Shown here piece after piece: positions 1-5,124 of a stretch of 9,396 nt of DNA (positions are counted from its first letter, which is position 1; each line of letters starts with the position of its first letter). The stretch lies in the NCBI GenBank assembly GCA_947175305.1, contig CAMWMO010000022.1, positions 1 through 9,396 on the forward strand. Direction: 5' to 3'. The position numbers and the translations under genes were made by a program. Below the pieces are notes generated by a model. The model saw nothing but the letters and a program-made list of their open reading frames with translations, was not told the DNA's origin and ran no database searches. The stretch is from an uncultured Lachnospiraceae bacterium (lineage in GTDB: Bacteria > Bacillota > Clostridia > Lachnospirales > Lachnospiraceae).

Positions 1-539
1 GCGATGATCTGCGGCTGAGATCCGAGGAAGCTGATGTTATGTATTCCGGCATTATGATAGATACGAATAATTTCATGACGAAAACAGGCGTGAGAACTTT
101 TGAGGCGGCGGCTTTCCTGCGCAGAAACGGTGCGGATGTTACCCGCGTCAGAAAGCTGTTTAGAGATGATGCGGCAGAGTACAAGGCGAAGGCGGATGCA
201 GTCAGTCAGGCGGAGATATACAGGCGTTTTTATGCGATATCCGTCTGTACCGGGGAGGATGTGGCGAGCCCTACGGTTGTGGGAGCGCAGGCGGCTAACG
301 AGCTGCTCAATATTAAGGGTATCAAGGCAAGCTTTGTCCTTACCAAATACAATGGAACGATCTATATCAGCGCCCGGTCTATCGACGAGGCGAACGTGCA
401 GGTTGTCATGGAGAGAATGGGCGGCGGCGGCCATCTGAATGTGGCCGGTGCACAGATGGAGAGCGGTACCATTGAGGAAGGGATTGAGAGCATCAAGAGG
501 ACGCTGGATGCTATGATAGAAGAAGGCGAACTAAATTAA
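1..539 (+). CDS. gdpP: Cyclic-di-AMP phosphodiesterase GdpP, C-terminal fragment
   Basis: This is the last 178 residues of a DHH/DHHA1 phosphoesterase; the reading frame is open from base 3, so the gene starts outside the window. Seen: a segment typical of the DHH domain (MIDTNNF, then TGVRTFEAAAFLRRNGA) and the DHHA1 substrate-binding motif GGGGH at visible residues 140-144, followed by NVAGAQ. Known for the family: GdpP is a membrane protein with a PAS and a degenerate GGDEF domain ahead of DHH/DHHA1, and it hydrolyses c-di-AMP to pApA. Those N-terminal domains lie upstream and cannot be seen. The position directly before rplI and dnaB is the usual Firmicute order and separates it from a soluble DHH protein such as NrnA. 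The gene ends with TAA, 82 bases before rplI. The fragment appears intact. Confidence 0.9.
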   Translation, partial: DDLRLRSEEADVMYSGIMIDTNNFMTKTGVRTFEAAAFLRRNGADVTRVRKLFRDDAAEYKAKADAVSQAEIYRRFYAISVCTGEDVASPTVVGAQAANELLNIKGIKASFVLTKYNGTIYISARSIDEANVQVVMERMGGGGHLNVAGAQMESGTIEEGIESIKRTLDAMIEEGELN

Positions 540-586
540 ATTGCTTTGCAATTAAATCCTGAAGAATGCAGAAAGCGCATTCTTTT
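539..586 (+). other. Two small hairpins between gdpP and rplI
   Basis: Seen: AATTGC (539-544) pairs with GCAATT (548-553) around a TTT loop, and AAGAATGC (562-569) pairs with GCATTCTT (577-584) around a 7-nt loop. Only two more T follow before GC, so this is at best a weak terminator. It may instead be a processing or stability element, or part of an L9 leader. The GAATGC/GCATTC arm recurs in the hairpin at 4541-4559. Confidence 0.4.
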
Positions 587-621
587 GCATGGGTATATAA
601 CAAGATAAAGGAGAAATACAG

Positions 622-1068
622 ATGAAGGTTATTTTGTTGGAGGATGTGAAAACACTTGGTAAGAAGGGCGATATCGTGGATATCAGCGATGGGTATGCGA
701 GAAATTTTGTGCTGCCTAAGAAGCTGGGCGTGGAAGCGAACGCTAAGAATAAGAACGATCTGAAGCTGCAGAAGGCCAATGCGGATAAGGTGGCGAAGGA
801 GCAGCTGGAGGCGGCACAGGAGCTTGCCAAAACGCTGGAAACAAAAGAGGTAACTCTCACGATCAAATCCGGTGAGGGTGGCAGAACCTTTGGCTCCGTT
901 TCTTCTAAGGAGATCGCACAGGCAGCGAAGGATCAGTGCGGTCTGGAATTGGATAAGAAAAAGATACAGCTTCCGGAAGCGATCAAGGCACTGGGCGCCT
1001 ATGAGGTGGGGGTAAAGCTCCATCCGAAGGTAACAGGAAAGCTTAGGGTTAAAGTGATCGAAGGGTAA
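622..1068 (+). CDS. rplI: 50S ribosomal protein L9
   Basis: 148 residues, the usual length for bacterial L9. The N-terminal RNA-binding lobe is clear: [19 protein letters not shown], then [12 protein letters not shown] at about residues 23-34. It is followed by the charged connecting helix (about 40-75) and the C-terminal lobe ending LRVKVIEG. L9 binds 23S rRNA near the base of the L1 stalk and helps maintain reading frame. The start is set by AAAGGAG at 607-613, 8 nt before ATG. It sits between gdpP and dnaB, and its stop is 2 nt before the dnaB start, so the two are almost certainly co-transcribed and probably translationally coupled. Nothing is unusual. Confidence 0.97.
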   Translation: MKVILLEDVKTLGKKGDIVDISDGYARNFVLPKKLGVEANAKNKNDLKLQKANADKVAKEQLEAAQELAKTLETKEVTLTIKSGEGGRTFGSVSSKEIAQAAKDQCGLELDKKKIQLPEAIKALGAYEVGVKLHPKVTGKLRVKVIEG

Positions 1069-1070
1069 TT

Positions 1071-2408
1071 ATGGCGGCAGAAGAAGCGTTATTAAAGAGA
1101 ATATTGCCTCACAGTATGGAGGCGGAGCAGTCCGTCATCGGCGCCATGATCATGGATCGGGAAGCCATTGTGGTGGCATCTGAGATCGTGCAGGGTGAAG
1201 ATTTTTATAATAAGCAGTACGGCGTTTTATTTGATTCTATGGTGGAGCTGCATGATGAGGGCAAGCCGGTGGATCTGGTGACCTTGCAGGACAGGTTGAA
1301 GGAGAAGGATGTACCTCCCGAGGTCAGTAGTCCCGAGTTTATCAGAGATCTGATCACGGCAGTGCCTACCTCTGCCAATGTAAAGTATTATGCGGGAATC
1401 GTGGCGGATAAGGCAGTACTTAGACGCTTGATCCGTTTAAATGAAGAGATTGCCAATGATTGTTATGTGGGCAAGGAGAGTCTGGAGACCATCCTTGCGG
1501 ATACGGAGAAGCGAGTGTTCGATCTGATACAGCGGAGAGGTGCAGACGAGTTTGTTCCGATCCGGCAGATCGTGATGGATACTATGGATAACATAGAGCG
1601 TGCTTCCCGCAACAAGGGCAATGTGACAGGCGTAGCGACCGGTTTTCTGGATCTGGATTATAGGACCGCAGGTATGCAGCCCTCCGACCTCATTCTGGTA
1701 GCGGCAAGACCCTCCATGGGCAAGACGGCGTTTGTCCTGAATGTGGCGGAATATGTGGCATTTAAGCAGAATAAAACGGTGGCGATCTTCAGTCTGGAGA
1801 TGTCCAAGGAACAGCTTGTAAACCGTCTTTTCTCCATGGAGGCGAAGGTGGATTCCCAGCATCTGAGGACAGGAAATCTTTCGGAGGCGGAGTGGGAGAA
1901 GCTGATCGAGAGCGCGGCACAGATCGGTAAATCAAATCTCATTATAGATGATACGCCGGGTATCAGCATTTCGGAGCTTCGCTCTAAATGCCGTAAATAT
2001 AAACTGGAGCACAATCTGGAGATGGTCATTATCGATTATCTGCAGCTGATGTCGGGAAGCGGCAGATCGACAGATTCCAGACAGCAGGAGATATCGGATA
2101 TTTCCAGATCCCTGAAGGCGCTGGCGAGAGAACTGCACGTGCCCGTGGTGGCACTGTCTCAGCTTTCCCGTGCAGTGGAACAGCGGCCCGATCACAGACC
2201 GATGCTGTCGGATCTGCGAGAGTCCGGCGCCATCGAGCAGGATGCCGATGTGGTGATGTTCATCTACCGGGATGATTACTATAATAAAGATACGGAGAAG
2301 AAAGGCATCGCGGAGATCATCATTGCGAAACAGAGAAACGGCCCAATCGGCACAGTGGAGCTGGTTTGGCTGCCGGATTATACCAAATTTGCAAATCTAG
2401 CGAAATAG
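1071..2408 (+). CDS. dnaB: Replicative DNA helicase DnaB
   Basis: 445 residues, a normal intein-free length. This is the hexameric 5'-3' helicase that unwinds the replication fork and recruits primase. The N-terminal DnaB domain (about 10-115) begins PHSMEAEQSVIGAM. The RecA-like motor follows. Its Walker A is ARPSMGKT at 212-219, the motif-2 glutamate lies in SLEMSKEQ (241-248), Walker B is MVIIDYLQLM at 318-327, and the DNA-binding and sensor stretch SQLSR is at 363-367. The arginine-finger region KQRNGPIG is at 420-427. All catalytic motifs are present. ATG is 2 nt after the rplI stop, with AAGGG (1061-1065) inside the end of rplI as its ribosome binding site. The gdpP-rplI-dnaB order is conserved in many Firmicutes. 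Confidence 0.98.
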   Translation: MAAEEALLKRILPHSMEAEQSVIGAMIMDREAIVVASEIVQGEDFYNKQYGVLFDSMVELHDEGKPVDLVTLQDRLKEKDVPPEVSSPEFIRDLITAVPTSANVKYYAGIVADKAVLRRLIRLNEEIANDCYVGKESLETILADTEKRVFDLIQRRGADEFVPIRQIVMDTMDNIERASRNKGNVTGVATGFLDLDYRTAGMQPSDLILVAARPSMGKTAFVLNVAEYVAFKQNKTVAIFSLEMSKEQLVNRLFSMEAKVDSQHLRTGNLSEAEWEKLIESAAQIGKSNLIIDDTPGISISELRSKCRKYKLEHNLEMVIIDYLQLMSGSGRSTDSRQQEISDISRSLKALARELHVPVVALSQLSRAVEQRPDHRPMLSDLRESGAIEQDADVVMFIYRDDYYNKDTEKKGIAEIIIAKQRNGPIGTVELVWLPDYTKFANLAK

Positions 2409-2414
2409 CTCAGC

Positions 2415-2551
2415 CAGACCACATACGGATGATCAGACCGTGCTTGCACGAGGCTGGCAGCCGGGTTGTGGTCTGAGGGAGCGCCCGTATATGAGCAAAA
2501 TGAGCCGTGAAACGGCGGAGAAGCGCTGAAAGCGCGTTTTGCGAATGGCGC
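2415..2551 (+). ncRNA. Candidate structured leader or intergenic RNA
   Basis: Not recognised as a known family, but it folds densely by eye. CAGACCACA (2415-2423) pairs with TGTGGTCTG (2467-2475), enclosing CGTG/CACG (2439-2450) and GGCT/AGCC (2452-2462). Next, GCGCC (2481-2485) pairs with GGCGC (2547-2551) and GCAAAA (2495-2500) pairs with TTTTGC (2537-2542). These enclose two GAA-loop hairpins, GCCGT/ACGGC (2504-2516) and GCGCT/AGCGC (2523-2535). TACGG (2424-2428), inside the first stem, can pair with CCGTA (2485-2489) outside it, which would form a pseudoknot. A second CAGACC copy (2434-2439) could compete for GGTCTG. I see no promoter in the region. It could be a leader of the MerR-like gene, a dnaB 3' UTR, or an interspersed palindromic repeat. 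Confidence 0.4.
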
Positions 2552-2582
2552 GTGCTGAGCGTACATAGAGATATGATTATAC

Positions 2583-2616
2583 AAAAGAGACGACCCGAAA
2601 CGGGGAGTCTCTTTTT
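2583..2616 (+). terminator. Strong intrinsic terminator upstream of the MerR-like gene
   Basis: AAAGAGAC (2584-2591) pairs with GTCTCTTT (2607-2614), and CCCG (2594-2597) pairs with CGGG (2601-2604) around an AAA loop. Tandem G·A mismatches separate the two helices. The 3' arm runs into TTTTT (2612-2616). It ends the dnaB transcript and lies only 22 nt before the next start codon, which leaves no room for a separate promoter. It may therefore act as an attenuator for the downstream gene. Confidence 0.85.
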
Positions 2617-2638
2617 GTGTTCAAGGGAGGGAATTTAC

Positions 2639-3292
2639 ATGGAAGATACGATTTATTACATCTCAGAAGCGTCCAAGAAGGTGCAGGTGGAGCCCCATGT
2701 GCTTCGATACTGGGAGGAGGAGCTGCAGCTCGGGATCAAACGCAATGAGATGGGACACCGTTGCTACACACAAAAGGATATAGAGACATTCAGCCGGATC
2801 AGGCTCTTGAAGGAGCAGGGTTTGCAGCTTAAGGCGATACGGCTGGTCTTGCAGGGAGATAACGGGTTCCTGGATCGGACGGAAGATCGGAAGGACACAG
2901 AGTCTCTGGAAGAAAAAGTGGAGGATATGGTTATGAAAAAAGCAAAGAAGTATATGGTTACGATGTCAAAGGGGAAGGAAACTGTGGTGGAGATGCCAAG
3001 GGAGGAGCTGCAGGAGTATGAGGAACCGGAGGATGAAAAGACAAAGAAAGCGGCCAGACTGCAATATCTTTTACAGCATATGGTGACGGAGGCGGTAAAA
3101 AGCGCTAATCAGGAAATGTGTACTGAGATCAAGGAGAGTATCCTAAAGGAGCTGGATTATCAGTTCAGGCAGCAGGAGGAGAGGGATGAAGCACATTGGA
3201 AGCAGGAGGAGGAACATTACCGCAAGATTGATGAGATGATCCGTCAGCGTCATTCACCCAAAGAACGATTTATTAACAGAGGGAAAAAATAA
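2639..3292 (+). CDS. MerR-type helix-turn-helix protein with charged helical C-terminus
   Basis: 217 residues from the ATG preceded by GGGAGGG (2625-2631, 7-nt spacing). The frame is open further upstream, but that stretch is the terminator and leader, so the longer start is unlikely. Residues 5-72 are a MerR-like winged helix (YYISEASKKVQVEPHVLRYW, then GHRCYTQKDIETFSRIRLLKEQG), which normally binds DNA. From about residue 80 the protein is dominated by Glu, Lys and Gln and looks helical or coiled-coil (for example 160-205), ending in basic RGKK. There is no small-molecule-binding domain and no metal-sensing cysteine cluster; the only cysteines are C42 and C161. That layout resembles RacA-like chromosome-anchoring proteins more than classical MerR sensors, but orthology is not shown. 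Its partner or target is unknown. Confidence 0.85.
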   Translation: MEDTIYYISEASKKVQVEPHVLRYWEEELQLGIKRNEMGHRCYTQKDIETFSRIRLLKEQGLQLKAIRLVLQGDNGFLDRTEDRKDTESLEEKVEDMVMKKAKKYMVTMSKGKETVVEMPREELQEYEEPEDEKTKKAARLQYLLQHMVTEAVKSANQEMCTEIKESILKELDYQFRQQEERDEAHWKQEEEHYRKIDEMIRQRHSPKERFINRGKK

Positions 3293-3322
3293 TACCCGCG
3301 CACTCGATTAAGAGTGCACGGG
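3284..3322 (-). terminator. Intrinsic terminator of the ferredoxin gene
   Basis: On the minus strand, CCCGTGCACTC pairs with GAGTGCGCGGG (11 bp with one G·U; arms 3322-3312 and 3305-3295) around a 6-nt loop, followed by TATTATTTTTT (3294-3284). The U-tract overlaps the last codons of the convergent MerR-like gene. On the plus strand no T-run follows the stem, so its direction is mainly minus. Confidence 0.85.
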
Positions 3323-3337
3323 CATAAGTATCGGGAA

Positions 3338-3508
3338 TTAACCCTGAGCAATAGAACCTGTCGGGCAAACACCTGCACAGGATCCACAATCGATGCACTT
3401 AGAAGCGTCGATCTCAAACTTGCCGTCGCCCATGCTGATAGCGCCTACCGGGCACTGACCTTCACATGCACCGCAAGCTACGCAAGCATCACTGATCACA
3501 TATGCCAT
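3338..3508 (-). CDS. 2[4Fe-4S] ferredoxin, clostridial type
   Basis: A 56-residue acidic electron carrier. Two CxxCxxCxxxCP motifs are complete: C9, C12, C15, C19 and C38, C41, C44, C48, each followed by proline, giving the pseudo-twofold bicluster fold. The length matches small clostridial ferredoxins. The start is fixed by AAGGAGG (3523-3517), 8 nt before ATG. In anaerobes these proteins accept low-potential electrons, for example from pyruvate:ferredoxin oxidoreductase, and deliver them to hydrogenase, Rnf or radical-SAM enzymes. It follows pflA on the same strand after 149 nt and has its own candidate promoter and a dedicated terminator. It could supply the electron needed to reduce the PflA cluster; that is inference from position. 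Confidence 0.96.
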   Translation of the reverse strand: MAYVISDACVACGACEGQCPVGAISMGDGKFEIDASKCIDCGSCAGVCPTGSIAQG

Positions 3509-3551
3509 AATAATATCCTCCTTGTTATTTGTTAGTGTGTTGTCGATGAAA

Positions 3552-3569
3552 TTGATATTTTTTTATCAA
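3552..3569. promoter_or_regulatory. Rex-like dyad downstream of the ferredoxin -10
   Basis: TTGATA (3552-3557), six bases, then TATCAA (3564-3569): a perfect 6-bp inverted repeat in an 18-bp frame. The Rex consensus in Firmicutes has the form TTGTTAA-N4-TTAACAA, and 11 of its 14 defined positions match. It lies just after the predicted transcription start, a fitting place for a repressor. The FNR spacing (N4 between TTGAT and ATCAA) does not fit. The core is A/T-rich, so chance cannot be excluded. Confidence 0.35.
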
Positions 3570-3582
3570 TCACTCTTTTCTC

Positions 3583-3611
3583 ATTTTAATATAAAATGAA
3601 GATGAATACAA
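3583..3611 (-). promoter_or_regulatory. Candidate ferredoxin promoter
   Basis: On the minus strand, TTGTAT (3611-3606), a 17-nt spacer and TAAAAT (3588-3583). The -10 matches 5 of 6 consensus bases and the -35 matches 3 of 6. The region is AT-rich, and transcription would start near 3576, about 65 nt before the ferredoxin start codon. Confidence 0.5.
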
Positions 3612-3657
3612 GAGGAAATCTGGCAATTCGGCCTGGCAAAATAGGACGTGCGCAGAT

Positions 3658-4419
3658 CTAGGAAATCCCGTCTTCCTCCCGACGTTTGCGGATGCCGTCC
3701 AGGATCACTTTCTTTTTCTCCACAAGCTTATCCTTCTCCATAGCGGGAACGCCTGCAAGTTTATATTCCATATCAAGTTTTTCATATTTGGATTCACCCA
3801 TGGTGTGATAGGGGAGTGCATCAAGCGCCTTTAGATTCGTGAAACCGCCGATAAAATATCCCAGCTTGTAGAGATACTCGTCGTCGTCGGTGATACCCGG
3901 GACAATAACGTGGCGGATCCACATATCCACATGCTTCTCGTTCAAATATTCTGCAAAAGCCAGAATGCCATCGTTTGGCTGAGAAGTAAGCTCCTTGTGT
4001 TTTTCCGGATCAATATGCTTGATATCGAGCATGACTAAATCAGTCAATTCCATCAGACGATCCAGCTTTGCAAGCCATTCGGGATTGGCGTTCTTTTTAT
4101 AGGCAATGCCGGAGGAATCAATGCAGGTGTGTACATTATTTTTCTTTGCAATGGTAAACAAGTCGATCAGAAAATCTACCTGCATCAGAGGTTCTCCGCC
4201 GGTGACAGTGATACCGCCGCCCTTATAGAATGCCTCATTTCTCTTATATTGTTCAAAGATTTCTTCGGGCTCCATCAGTGTGCCGCCGTTCATCTCCCAA
4301 GTATCGGGGTTGTGGCAGTAGGCGCACCGCATAGGACAGCCCTGCACAAAGACCACAAATCTGGTCCCCGGACCGTCAACTGTTCCAAAGCTCTCTAAAG
4401 AATGTATTCTGCCTTGCAT
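3658..4419 (-). CDS. pflA: Pyruvate formate-lyase-activating enzyme (radical SAM)
   Basis: 253 residues, the usual PflA length. This enzyme uses S-adenosylmethionine and a [4Fe-4S] cluster to abstract hydrogen from the glycine of the PFL radical loop. The cluster motif CxxxCxxC is at C28, C32 and C35 in GCPMRCAYCHNP. The SAM-binding TGGEP is at 73-77, and LDIKH at 131-135 is typical of PflA. There is no extra ferredoxin-like cluster insert, which argues against activases of the glycerol dehydratase or benzylsuccinate synthase type. ATG lies about 10 nt after a GAGAGG-type site. It is downstream of the split PFL operon, beyond a strong terminator, so it probably has its own promoter. Its substrate here should be the separate 79-residue radical subunit (4588-4827) rather than the domain of a full-length PFL. 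Confidence 0.96.
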   Translation of the reverse strand: MQGRIHSLESFGTVDGPGTRFVVFVQGCPMRCAYCHNPDTWEMNGGTLMEPEEIFEQYKRNEAFYKGGGITVTGGEPLMQVDFLIDLFTIAKKNNVHTCIDSSGIAYKKNANPEWLAKLDRLMELTDLVMLDIKHIDPEKHKELTSQPNDGILAFAEYLNEKHVDMWIRHVIVPGITDDDEYLYKLGYFIGGFTNLKALDALPYHTMGESKYEKLDMEYKLAGVPAMEKDKLVEKKKVILDGIRKRREEDGIS

Positions 4420-4438
4420 AAAATTACCGCCTCTCTTT

Positions 4439-4462
4439 GCGTATGATACCTATAGTATACGC
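4439..4462 (-). promoter_or_regulatory. pflA promoter region with an imperfect dyad
   Basis: A minus-strand TATACT (4459-4454) is a reasonable -10 for pflA. I see no good -35; the best-spaced hexamer is TGGTTT at 4482-4477. The -10 lies inside an inverted repeat, GCGTAT (4439-4444) with ATACGC (4457-4462), which could bind a regulator. The terminator of the upstream operon ends just before it, supporting an independent start here. Confidence 0.4.
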
Positions 4463-4497
4463 TATCCACGCGCAAAAAACCATAGGTATAAAGACAA

Positions 4498-4529
4498 AAA
4501 AAGCCAGCCGGATATCCGACTGGCTTTTT
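4498..4529 (-). terminator. Intrinsic terminator of the split PFL operon
   Basis: A 14-bp stem (4529-4516 with 4511-4498) around an ATAT loop, with AAAAAGCCAG on one arm and CTGGCTTTTT on the other, followed by more T. In the minus-strand RNA all positions pair, one as G·U. In the plus-strand RNA the same position is a C·A mismatch, so it is best suited to the PFL direction. Confidence 0.92.
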
Positions 4530-4540
4530 GGCTTATTAAG

Positions 4541-4585
4541 GAGAATGCGAAGCATTCTCTCAATCGAGTGCGTGAGCACTCGATT
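4541..4585 (-). repeat. Paired perfect hairpins after the radical-subunit gene
   Basis: AATCGAGTGC (4562-4571) and GCACTCGATT (4576-4585) form a 10-bp stem with a 4-nt loop. GAGAATGC (4541-4548) and GCATTCTC (4552-4559) form an 8-bp stem with a 3-nt loop. They lie between the stop of the radical subunit and the terminator. Neither is followed by a T-run, so they are not terminators themselves. They may protect the 3' end of the mRNA or be short interspersed palindromes. The first shares GCACTCGATT with the terminator at 3300-3309, and the second shares its GAATGC arm with 564-569. Confidence 0.6.
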
Positions 4586-4587
4586 TA

Positions 4588-4827
4588 TTATACACTCTCG
4601 TGGAAAGTACGGGAGATAACATCTGCCTGCTGTTCCGGTGTAAGCTTGATGAAGTTTACTGCATAGCCGGAAACACGGATGGTTAACTGAGGGTAATTCT
4701 CAGGATGCTTCTGCGCATCCAGTAAAGTGTCTCTGTTGAGCACGTTTACGTTGAGGTGATGACCACCCTTTGTTGCATAACCATCTAATAATGATACTAA
4801 GTTGTCTACCTGAGCATTTGCTGCCAT
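4588..4827 (-). CDS. Stand-alone glycyl radical subunit of split pyruvate formate-lyase
   Basis: 79 residues that correspond to the whole C-terminal glycyl radical domain of [14 protein letters not shown] (7-17), [15 protein letters not shown] (21-35), [13 protein letters not shown] (45-57) and the ending VISRTFHES (70-78) match family positions one for one. Gly54 in RVSGYA is the expected radical site. An independent start is supported by AAAGGAGG (4843-4836), 8 nt before ATG. The stop codon of the preceding 67-residue gene lies inside that ribosome binding site. Known: YfiD/GrcA is a small radical-domain protein that repairs oxygen-cleaved full-length PFL. Here it would be an obligatory subunit instead, because the adjacent core (5125-7164) has no radical domain of its own. 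No degenerate residues are seen, so it appears to be under selection for function. Confidence 0.93.
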   Translation of the reverse strand: MAANAQVDNLVSLLDGYATKGGHHLNVNVLNRDTLLDAQKHPENYPQLTIRVSGYAVNFIKLTPEQQADVISRTFHESV

Positions 4828-4841
4828 TGTAATGTCCTCCT

Positions 4842-5045
4842 TTATTTAAAGTCGTCCAACCCGTCATGAAGGGTCGGTACACTGCAGGCTAACGGAGTGC
4901 GGGAGCAATCCGTGCACCCCATCGTCTGCACGTTTTTAGCATCTTCCGAGGTGGCGTCCACGTCCACATTTACATGTCCGACGCCCTGCGCCATCCCGGA
5001 ATCCATCATTTTAATAAAATCATCGATCATCTGGTTGTTATCCAT
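4842..5045 (-). CDS. Small GR-domain-like protein with a cysteine-bearing tail, no radical loop
   Basis: 67 residues; I do not recognise a named family. Residues 1-30 align without gaps to residues 1-30 of the adjacent radical subunit. The identities are M1, N4, D8, D15, G21, H24, N26, V27 and V29, with hydrophobic positions conserved ([12 protein letters not shown] against [18 protein letters not shown] against HHLNVNV). The RVSGYA loop and everything after it are missing. Instead there is a 37-residue tail with C44, C47 and C54 ([13 protein letters not shown]), ending HDGLDDFK. The start is supported by AAAGGAG (5057-5051), 5 nt before ATG. The stop is 14 nt before the radical-subunit start, so the two are tightly coupled. 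It could be a docking or capping partner of the core, a chaperone for the radical subunit, or a redox or metal-binding switch. None of these roles is shown. Confidence 0.85.
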   Translation of the reverse strand: MDNNQMIDDFIKMMDSGMAQGVGHVNVDVDATSEDAKNVQTMGCTDCSRTPLACSVPTLHDGLDDFK

Positions 5046-5072
5046 AACAACTCCTTTGACTGTATGCTATGC

Positions 5073-5122
5073 CGAGCCTGCGAAGCAGTGCTCGAGAAGT
5101 TAATCCCGAAGGGATTTACTTC
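5073..5122 (-). promoter_or_regulatory. Double hairpin between the PFL core gene and the two small genes
   Basis: Starting 2 nt after the core stop codon, GAAGT and AATCCC (with one A·A mismatch between them) pair with GGGATT and ACTTC around a TTC loop (5122-5096). One base later CGAGC and CTGC pair with GCAG and GCTCG around a TTC loop with one bulged base (5094-5073). No T-run follows either stem, so read-through is expected. Such elements commonly mark RNA processing or stability boundaries that set different protein levels within an operon. Confidence 0.6.
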
Positions 5123-5124
5123 GT

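Noticed and set aside
2406..2420. Resemblance to a tRNA D-arm (TAGCTCAGCC) after dnaB
   Set aside because: No acceptor stem, anticodon arm or T-arm motif (TTCGA) follows at the right distance.
2507..2638. A 44-residue N-terminal extension of the MerR-like protein starting at 2507
   Set aside because: This stretch is hairpins and a terminator, has no ribosome binding site at 2507, and encodes no family-like sequence. ATG at 2639 has GGGAGGG at proper spacing and starts right at the MerR domain.
3314..3535. Plus-strand frame over the ferredoxin region
   Set aside because: It is the complement of the ferredoxin gene, which has two perfect cluster motifs, a ribosome binding site and a terminator on the minus strand.
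4588..5124. The split PFL as a frameshift or sequencing error in one long pflB
   Set aside because: The separation is about 300 bp, with a different gene and hairpins between. Both small genes have their own start codon and strong ribosome binding site, and the core has a new C-terminal tail.
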